Shown here piece by piece: positions 1 through 3,476 of a DNA stretch of 7,298 nt. Numbering within the stretch: the stretch's first letter is position 1; each line of letters begins with the position of its first letter. The notes beneath the pieces are model-generated. The model saw only the letters and a program-made list of their open reading frames with translations, was not told the DNA's origin and searched no databases. The stretch is taken from contig DKZL01000029.1 of the NCBI GenBank assembly GCA_002493635.1, positions 14,653 to 21,950 on the forward strand, read 5' to 3'. The DNA is from Ruminococcaceae bacterium UBA7075. GTDB taxonomy: Bacteria; Bacillota; Clostridia; Oscillospirales; Acutalibacteraceae. A program made the position numbers and the translations under genes.

Positions 1-47
1 TTAACTTCTATGCCCGAGCGCAACCGAGCAATTTCCTATAAAGTAAA

Positions 48-91
48 AAATAACCGCCCAACTGCCGGCAAGCTAAGTTGAACGGTTATTT
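48..91. repeat. Unit-border hairpin, copy 1
   Basis: AAATAACCG (48-56) pairs with CGGTTATTT (83-91), and CAACT (59-63) with AGTTG (76-80). The same outer stem recurs at 601-642 and 1213-1244, each time at the edge of a toxin-antitoxin unit. The A/T-rich flanks make it a possible bidirectional terminator isolating each unit. That role is inferred; the stem and its three copies are seen directly. Confidence 0.6.
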
Positions 92-121
92 ATAACTTAA
101 AACTTTTCTTAATAGTCTAAT

Positions 122-260
122 CGCTTTAAACGGTTTCTCTGTAATCTTATTGTATATTATTAACTTTAATAATTCAATATAACAGAACTAAATCAAGTTT
201 ATCTATTTTTTATTTTACCATAAATAAAATAATTTTATTTGCATATACTTGAAATAGCCT
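122..260 (+). repeat. Duplicated block upstream of antitoxin promoter, copy 1
   Basis: This AT-rich block repeats at 675-813 with a constant 553-bp offset, no indels and about five differences by eye. It ends with the -35 box of the small-RNA promoter. Inside is a perfect 19-nt palindrome, AAATAAAAT-A-ATTTTATTT (222-240), ending 8 nt before the -35. It could be an UP-like element or an operator. No open frame of note is present. The strong conservation beside diverged toxin sequences suggests a recent duplication or selection on regulation. Confidence 0.75.
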
Positions 261-277
261 TAAATATGTAGTATAAT
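249..277 (+). promoter_or_regulatory. Sigma-A promoter of antitoxin RNA 1
   Basis: TTGAAA (249-254), a 17-bp spacer and TATAAT (272-277) make a near-consensus promoter. A start is expected at about 284. The first 6 nt after the -35 and the whole upstream block are shared with the promoter at 802-830, but the spacers then diverge. A strong promoter for the RNA against a weaker one for the peptide mRNA is what a type I antitoxin requires. Confidence 0.85.
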
Positions 278-283
278 ATTTGT

Positions 284-357
284 AGGCAAGAACGAAGTAA
301 AGTGCAAGTTAGCACAAAGCGACCCCCACAAATGGCAGTCTGTGGGGGTCTTTATTT
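284..357 (+). ncRNA. Antisense antitoxin RNA 1 (type I, Fst/par-like)
   Basis: A ~74-nt RNA is predicted from the promoter at 249-277 to the terminator ending near 357. It carries GAACGAAGTAAA (290-301) and CAAGTTAGCAC (305-315). Both blocks are repeated exactly at 438-449 and 456-466, within the 5' end of the convergent peptide gene. The RNA can therefore pair in trans with the peptide mRNA: the second block is complementary to GTGCTAACTTG, covering the end of the Shine-Dalgarno, the spacer and the TTG start. Known par systems (Fst/RNA II) use the same convergent layout with direct repeats. The expected action is to block ribosome binding. No protein frame is visible in it. Expression and pairing are inferred. 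Confidence 0.75.
321..357 (+). terminator. Intrinsic terminator of antitoxin RNA 1
   Basis: A perfect 10-bp stem, GACCCCCACA (321-330) with TGTGGGGGTC (341-350), has a 10-nt loop and is followed by TTTATTT. On the minus strand the stem is followed by GCTTTGTGC rather than a T-run. The peptide mRNA may therefore stop poorly here and read into the antitoxin repeats. Confidence 0.9.
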
Positions 358-371
358 AGGCTTATTGTCAC

Positions 372-458
372 TTATTTATGTCTATCAAGCCATTTGCAAA
401 TATAGTAGGCAACTATACTTGCTCCAACAGACACAAAGAACGAAGTAAAAATACTCAA
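372..458 (-). CDS. Fst/Ldr-like type I toxin peptide 1, 28 aa, TTG start
   Basis: The start chosen is TTG (456-458). It sits behind a strong site, GGAGGTG plus 5 nt (minus strand, plus coordinates 464-470), itself preceded by another GGAGG. The 28-residue product has a short Ser/Thr/Phe N-terminus, a single hydrophobic helix (about residues 3-21) and a charged end, KWLDRHK. It shares 16 of 27 aligned positions with the peptide at 956-1039, including VAYYICKWLDR at residues 16-26 in both. One membrane span followed by W-L and a short charged tail is typical of Fst/Ldr-type toxins that damage the membrane; this family call rests on architecture and locus layout, not a database match. Tyr-Tyr-Ile-Cys-Lys-Trp-Leu looks like the conserved core. 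The frame stays open upstream to an ATG near 614, but that extension would translate the ribosome site itself, so I reject it. Confidence 0.75.
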   Translation of the reverse strand: MSIFTSFFVSVGASIVAYYICKWLDRHK

Positions 459-474
459 GTTAGCACCTCCCTCC
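456..474 (-). promoter_or_regulatory. Toxin 1 ribosome site overlapping antisense target
   Basis: On the minus strand, two tandem GGAGG motifs are followed by TGCTAAC and the TTG start. The 11 nt from the start codon into the ribosome site (456-466) are exactly repeated in antitoxin RNA 1 at 305-315. Pairing would mask both ribosome site and start codon. This site decides the 28-codon start. Confidence 0.8.
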
Positions 475-504
475 GTTGCCGGATTGGGCAGTGACAACTT
501 TAAT

Positions 505-534
505 ATTATATAATAATTATTGTGCGAAGCACAA
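505..534 (-). promoter_or_regulatory. Possible promoter of toxin 1 mRNA
   Basis: On the minus strand, TATAAT lies at 510-505, 47 nt before the TTG start, matching the 47-nt spacing in the second unit. A TATAATATT stretch is shared by both units. The -35 is poor: TTGTGC with an 18-bp spacer, overlapping a small palindrome, ATTGTGC-gaa-GCACAAT (519-535). The palindrome could be an operator. Start expected near 498, leader about 40 nt. Confidence 0.45.
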
Positions 535-600
535 TACATTGCCTCAGTCAACAAAAACAAAGTTTTTGCGGTACTTGCTGAGGTCATTAAATACATAAAA

Positions 601-643
601 AAATAACCGCCCAACTACTTGCCAATAGTCAGACGGTTATTTT
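601..643. repeat. Unit-border hairpin, copy 2
   Basis: AAATAACCG (601-609) pairs with CGGTTATTT (634-642). It follows directly on a plus-strand frame ending VLAEVIKYIKK with stop at 604-606, so the stop codon lies in the stem. A similar segment precedes copy 3 (1184-1216). The hairpin could end transcripts from either side; this is inferred. Confidence 0.6.
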
Positions 644-674
644 ACAATAATCTTTTTACTATAAACAGGCTAGC

Positions 675-813
675 CGCTTTAAACGGTTTCTCTGTAATCT
701 TATTATATATTATTAATCTTAATAAGTCAATATAACAGAACTAAATTAAGTTTATCTATTTTTTATTTTACCATAAATAAAATAATTTTATTTGCATATA
801 CTTGAAATAGCCG
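675..813 (+). repeat. Duplicated block upstream of antitoxin promoter, copy 2
   Basis: Second copy of the block at 122-260. It keeps the 19-nt palindrome (775-793) at the same 8-nt distance from the -35. Only about five substitutions are seen, at the centre of the block; the 60 nt nearest the promoter are the best conserved. Confidence 0.75.
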
Positions 814-830
814 AAAGCATATGATATAAT
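802..830 (+). promoter_or_regulatory. Sigma-A promoter of antitoxin RNA 2
   Basis: TTGAAA (802-807), 17 bp, then TATAAT (825-830). Start expected at about 837, where the sequence AGGCAA matches that at 284 in the first unit. Confidence 0.85.
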
Positions 831-836
831 ATGCTT

Positions 837-907
837 AGGCAAAAGATATGAGTAGTCCGTATGTTAGGACAACAAAATAGCCACGAGGTGCAACTCGTGG
901 CTATTTC
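837..907 (+). ncRNA. Antisense antitoxin RNA 2 (type I, Fst/par-like)
   Basis: A ~70-nt RNA is predicted. Its pairing blocks are AAAAGATATGAG (841-852) and TCCGTATGTTAG (856-867). They repeat at 1019-1030 (exact) and 1035-1046 (one change, G859 against A1038, which becomes a G:U wobble with the mRNA). The second block covers the ATG and spacer of toxin 2. The blocks have no resemblance to those of antitoxin RNA 1, while promoter and start are the same. This points to two locus-specific antitoxins. Function is inferred from layout. Confidence 0.75.
875..907. terminator. Bidirectional terminator between antitoxin 2 and toxin 2
   Basis: A 13-bp stem (875-887 with 894-906; core AGCCACGAG/CTCGTGGCT) has a 6-nt loop. 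T-rich ends lie on both strands: TATTTCTAT on plus, GGCTATTTTGTTG on minus. Convergent genes sharing a bidirectional terminator is the arrangement of par loci. Confidence 0.75.
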
Positions 908-955
908 TATACCGTTTTGGCAAGGCGGTTTAAACCTTAGACTGGTTGCCAATGA

Positions 956-1039
956 CTATTTTCTATCCAGCCATTTGCAAATGTAGTAGGCGACTACATT
1001 TGCTACGATAGAAAAAGTAAAAGATATGAGAAAATCCAT
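956..1039 (-). CDS. Fst/Ldr-like type I toxin peptide 2, 27 aa
   Basis: ATG (1037-1039) follows GGGGG with an 8-nt spacer (minus strand; plus coordinates 1048-1052), giving 27 residues and a TAG stop. Layout: MDFLISF start, a hydrophobic segment over residues 3-21, and the tail CKWLDRK. VAYYICKWLDR sits at residues 16-26, the same positions as in toxin 1, while the N-terminal halves have diverged. The size, single membrane helix and charged end suit a membrane-acting type I toxin. The antisense RNA encoded at 837-907 and the direct repeats over the start support this. It could instead be a regulatory or signalling membrane peptide; toxicity is not shown by sequence. Confidence 0.78.
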   Translation of the reverse strand: MDFLISFTFSIVANVVAYYICKWLDRK

Positions 1040-1055
1040 ATGTTAGACCCCCTTT
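1037..1055 (-). promoter_or_regulatory. Toxin 2 ribosome site overlapping antisense target
   Basis: On the minus strand AAAGGGGG is followed by TCTAACAT and ATG. Positions 1035-1046, covering the start codon and spacer, correspond to antitoxin RNA 2 at 856-867. The CTAAC just upstream of the start is shared with toxin 1. Confidence 0.75.
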
Positions 1056-1085
1056 CCTTGCCTGTATGGGGGTGGCAACGAGAAT

Positions 1086-1114
1086 ATTATAACATAAAGA
1101 TGAACAGGGTTCAA
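1086..1114 (-). promoter_or_regulatory. Promoter of toxin 2 mRNA
   Basis: On the minus strand TTGAAC (1114-1109), a 17-bp spacer and TATAAT (1091-1086). Start near 1079, leader about 40 nt. The only -35 defects are the last two bases. Confidence 0.75.
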
Positions 1115-1212
1115 ATGTAAGTTTGGCTTTTTTTTTGCAAAAATCAACAAACAGTAAGTTTTATCCTTATTGTAAAATTACCGGTACTTGATGAGGTAAT
1201 TAAATACATAAA

Positions 1213-1244
1213 AATAACCGCCCAACTGCCATTGGACGGTTATT
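1213..1244. repeat. Unit-border hairpin, copy 3, with start of a truncated third unit
   Basis: AATAACCG (1213-1220) pairs with CGGTTATT (1237-1244), and CCAA (1222-1225) with TTGG (1232-1235). The DNA after it (about 1266-1290, TAATCTTATAATATATTAT) resembles the start of the duplicated block at 142 and 695 but breaks off. No third promoter or peptide follows. Confidence 0.55.
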
Positions 1245-1290
1245 GACATTATAAAATAGCCTTATAATCTTATAATATATTATAAAAATT

Positions 1291-1326
1291 AAAAGCAAAC
1301 CTTGTATATATGAGATTTGCTTTTTT
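1291..1326 (-). terminator. Terminator downstream of the hydrolase gene
   Basis: AAAAGCAAA (1291-1299) pairs with TTTGCTTTT (1316-1324). On the minus strand the stem is followed by TTTTAATTTTT, so it can end transcripts coming from 1454-2284. The plus strand also has a T-run (1321-1326), so it may work both ways. Confidence 0.7.
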
Positions 1327-1368
1327 ATGAATTTAGTATAATATGAATCATTCCTACACTTGTAAAGC

Positions 1369-1450
1369 AATGTTTAACTATACAACAGAAGTTTAAACTT
1401 CGGGACACTGCATTATAAAACACATTAAACTTATGTAGCGGTGATAAAAT
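1369..1450 (+). repeat. Hairpin motif family, copy A
   Basis: One of five copies. It contains the perfect palindrome GAAGTTTAAACTTC (1388-1401), then CGGGAC, and the box TTAAACTTATGTAGCGG. It is closest to copy D (5981-6070), with about 70 alignable nt. It runs convergent to the hydrolase gene, ending 4 nt from its stop codon. Confidence 0.65.
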
Positions 1451-1453
1451 AAA

Positions 1454-2284
1454 TCAATAGCCCCAGCGGTCAAAGAAACGGACATCCTGATAGGTAAGAA
1501 TATAATTCTGACTTTCGTGGAACGAGCTGTAAACTATCTTAGGATTATACATATACATCATCCTATGCTGAACAGCCTCTTTATTCTGGTCAAAAATATA
1601 GCTTACAGCCTGCTTGCACGCAGTTGATGTTCCTTTTTCCGTACTGCCGTCATAGTGACAACCCTTGATAACAGACTCAACGGTCGGATAGCCGTCAAAA
1701 CACATTGCATCCTTTACACACTGAGCAATCAGTGCCGCACCTATAAATCCGCCCGAGCCGAACTCTCCGTAGCAGAGCCTTTCGAGCAAATCCCTGTCCT
1801 CGTCGGTAAGAGTTACCTTTGCACACTCGTACGTTTTGTCGGGATTATCTATTGCCACAAGGTATCCTGCGTTCCACTGTTCCTCGTAGCTTGCAGGAGT
1901 TTCAACAGGGATTGCCGTTGCATAAAAACGCTCCTGCTTTTCATCTGCATTTGTCGCAGAAATATCAGCCGTTGTTGCCTGTTCCTTGGTAGTCTCAGGC
2001 TCTTTAGTTGTCGATTCTTTACTTTTTTCTTCGTCCTTTTTGTCTTTAGGCTTGGTTTCCTTTTTTGCAGGTTCAGTAGGTTCATCCGTAGTAAGCTCAA
2101 TTCCGTTTGTAAGCAGAGCCTTCTCCGAAAAATTCGGATTTATTCTTGAATCCATTGCAGTATCGGCGGTTGATTCGCCGGCAGTAAATACACTGCCTGA
2201 AAAAATAGCGTTTACTGCGATAATTAAAGAAAGCACCACGATTGTAAAGGAAAGGACAGAATAAATATTTTTATTAAGCTTCAT
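1454..2284 (-). CDS. Membrane-anchored SleB/CwlJ-like cell-wall hydrolase (probable)
   Basis: 276 residues. AAGGAG 5 nt before the ATG supports the start. Residues 8-30 form one hydrophobic segment, either an uncleaved anchor or a signal peptide, so the rest lies outside the membrane. Residues 63-115 are a low-complexity Thr/Glu/Lys-rich linker, as in cell-wall proteins. Residues about 158-276 resemble the SleB/CwlJ hydrolase domain (Hydrolase_2): LCYGEFGSGGFIGA (170-183) matches the family's Y-x-E-A-R-G-E site, with Glu174 the likely catalytic acid. MYMYNP (243-248) followed by a late F-x-x-R-x-F region matches the family's F-Y-N-P...G-x-H-x-F end. The family cuts peptidoglycan glycan strands, in spore cortex or vegetative wall. 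The Arg-Gly of the usual site is replaced and the final His is not obvious, so the match is remote. Transcription likely starts near 2543, giving a ~260-nt structured leader. It might instead be a degenerate, wall-binding relative. Confidence 0.62.
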   Translation of the reverse strand: MKLNKNIYSVLSFTIVVLSLIIAVNAIFSGSVFTAGESTADTAMDSRINPNFSEKALLTNGIELTTDEPTEPAKKETKPKDKKDEEKSKESTTKEPETTKEQATTADISATNADEKQERFYATAIPVETPASYEEQWNAGYLVAIDNPDKTYECAKVTLTDEDRDLLERLCYGEFGSGGFIGAALIAQCVKDAMCFDGYPTVESVIKGCHYDGSTEKGTSTACKQAVSYIFDQNKEAVQHRMMYMYNPKIVYSSFHESQNYILTYQDVRFFDRWGY

Positions 2285-2345
2285 AACTTCTCCTTAATAT
2301 GTAACCGCACAATTTCAAAGCTGTTCTTCGGCTTATTGTCAGATA

Positions 2346-2432
2346 TTTTTTCGGACGCTTCATAAGTCTGCATTAAAATGTAACCGTTGCGCCCCGAAGA
2401 TGTACTTTGGTTGTTCGGTAAACATTATACTT
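2346..2432 (-). repeat. Hairpin motif family, copy B (in hydrolase leader)
   Basis: Read on the minus strand: TTTACCGAAC, a CCAAAG...CTTCGG stem around 2414-2395, GCGCAACGGTTACA, and the box GACTTATGAAGCGTCCG. It lies about 60 nt before the hydrolase ATG, in sense. With copy C it forms a divergent inverted repeat. Confidence 0.65.
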
Positions 2433-2451
2433 TTCCCTACGGACTGAAAAA

Positions 2452-2536
2452 TATGATGTTCACCATATAATCTAAGTATACCTTCGGGTCTCAAATGTTA
2501 CAGTTTAGGGAAAATTTATGAAGCGTCCAAAAAACC
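2452..2536 (+). repeat. Hairpin motif family, copy C
   Basis: Plus-strand copy: TTCACCATATAA, AAGTATACCTTCGGG, and the end box TTTATGAAGCGTCC (2516-2529). It is inverted with respect to copy B, so 2349-2536 is one ~190-bp imperfect palindrome with GGACGCTTCATAA/TTATGAAGCGTCC at its ends. This is either a MITE-like insertion or a large RNA hairpin. Confidence 0.65.
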
Positions 2537-2549
2537 TCTATTCTTTTGT

Positions 2550-2578
2550 ATTTTACCATACAATCAGCATTTTTTCAA
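2550..2578 (-). promoter_or_regulatory. Promoter upstream of the hydrolase gene
   Basis: On the minus strand TTGAAA (2578-2573), 17 bp, TAAAAT (2555-2550), with TATGG just before the -10. Start expected near 2543. The transcript would include copies C (antisense) and B (sense), which can fold on each other before the ribosome site at 2290-2295. Confidence 0.65.
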
Positions 2579-2647
2579 GATTTTTATGCTGTCAATATAA
2601 AGCACATATATTTACTTTAAATGTATACAACCTCTGAATATTCAGAA

Positions 2648-3394
2648 TTATTGCATAGAGATTCCGGCAATATATTCATCATAGCTTTGTATTTTCCACT
2701 CATTTTTAAGCTCGTCGGAAATAGGAAAAACCCTCAGAAGCATTGTATCGTTTTCACTGTTATTCTTATCATTTTTTGTTGTCAGGCTGAATACATTTCC
2801 CTCATACCAAAGCTCGTTAATCTCGTCAAATGTTGTTCTGTAAAAAATATCCTGCAACACATTAAGGCTGTTCTGATTAAATCCAGCCGCAGCAGCAGCC
2901 ATAACTGCCGATGCGTGCAAAATTCTGTCGCTGTTCGGTTTTTCATTTTCATCAAATTTTACAAAGGTATTCATTGTTGTGCCGCATCCGACATTCATAA
3001 TCATACCCGATTCAACTTCAACGGAAACCGTAATTGTAAAAATCTCTTCATCATAGTAGTAAAGCTCATATTCAATGCCGTTTGCGTCCTTCTGAATATC
3101 GCCCTTTTTCTGCCAGTTTTCCTTGTACAGATAATCTATGCCGCCCGTATCCATCATAATTGAGTTGTACTGCGCAGTAAAGCCGTTCAAAGTAATAGTG
3201 TAGAGCTTTCCGTTTACGTTTTTGCTATCCGCCACTGCATCTGCACTCTGAGTAGGATTTACTTCGTCCTCTGTCGCAATACTCTTAGGAGTATCTACAT
3301 TTGAGAAAATCTTCTTCGGACTGTCACAGGCAGTCATTATTCCCAACGGCAAAAGTATTAATATAACCGACAAAAAAATCTTTATTATTTTCAT
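2648..3394 (-). CDS. Lipoprotein of unknown function
   Basis: 248 residues. The ATG follows GGAG with an 8-nt spacer. Residues 1-22 are a typical lipoprotein signal: Lys4-Lys... hydrophobic core (6-19), then IMTAC with the lipidated Cys at 23. It is therefore expected on the outer face of the membrane. Residues 24-60 are a polar, probably flexible, linker. The body (61-248) alternates short predicted strands and polar turns, with aromatic-rich YELYYYDEE (about 109-117) and an Ala-rich helix, AVMAAAAAG (about 163-171). I recognise no catalytic motif or named domain. It is separated from gyrA by a terminator and I see no promoter in the 45 nt after it, so it may depend on read-through. No terminator is evident after its stop; only a palindrome, TCTGAATATTCAGA (2633-2646). 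Confidence 0.85.
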   Translation of the reverse strand: MKIIKIFLSVILILLPLGIMTACDSPKKIFSNVDTPKSIATEDEVNPTQSADAVADSKNVNGKLYTITLNGFTAQYNSIMMDTGGIDYLYKENWQKKGDIQKDANGIEYELYYYDEEIFTITVSVEVESGMIMNVGCGTTMNTFVKFDENEKPNSDRILHASAVMAAAAAGFNQNSLNVLQDIFYRTTFDEINELWYEGNVFSLTTKNDKNNSENDTMLLRVFPISDELKNEWKIQSYDEYIAGISMQ

Positions 3395-3423
3395 AAGTTC
3401 ATCTCCGTCAATAGCCTTGACTA

Positions 3424-3462
3424 AAAGAAAAATAAAGGGTTATAAAGAAATTCTATAACCCT
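3424..3462 (-). terminator. gyrA terminator
   Basis: On the minus strand AGGGTTATA (3462-3454) pairs with TATAACCCT (3444-3436) around a 9-nt loop, followed by TTATTTTTCTTTT. It lies 14 nt after the gyrA stop codon and before the lipoprotein gene. Confidence 0.88.
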
Positions 3463-3476
3463 CAATTTTTATATTA

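Noticed and set aside
1..47. Partial gene at the left edge (frames ending near 36-47 on plus, or a minus frame ending at position 1)
   Set aside because: Only about 15 codons are visible, there is no motif, and the stretch looks like an intergenic repeat end.
372..614. An 80-residue protein on the minus strand
   Set aside because: The first 52 codons cover the promoter, leader and doubled GGAGG of toxin 1. The homologous unit has no matching upstream frame, so the 28-codon start fits better.
1..1290. CRISPR array in the repeat-rich left region
   Set aside because: The repeats are two long units 553 bp apart with promoters and peptides, not short regularly spaced repeats with unique spacers.
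1369..1450. A known riboswitch or T-box in the five-copy hairpin motif
   Set aside because: I could not place the hallmarks of any class I know, and copies occur in both orientations, including one convergent with a gene end. Kept as an unclassified repeat family.
1655..2264. Plus-strand and second-frame open stretches opposite the hydrolase gene
   Set aside because: They lack ribosome sites and have cysteine/serine-rich composition typical of antisense shadows of the Lys/Glu/Thr-rich linker.
2621..3163. A 180-residue plus-strand frame over the lipoprotein gene
   Set aside because: No ribosome site or promoter, and the opposite strand encodes a proper lipoprotein signal with a good start.
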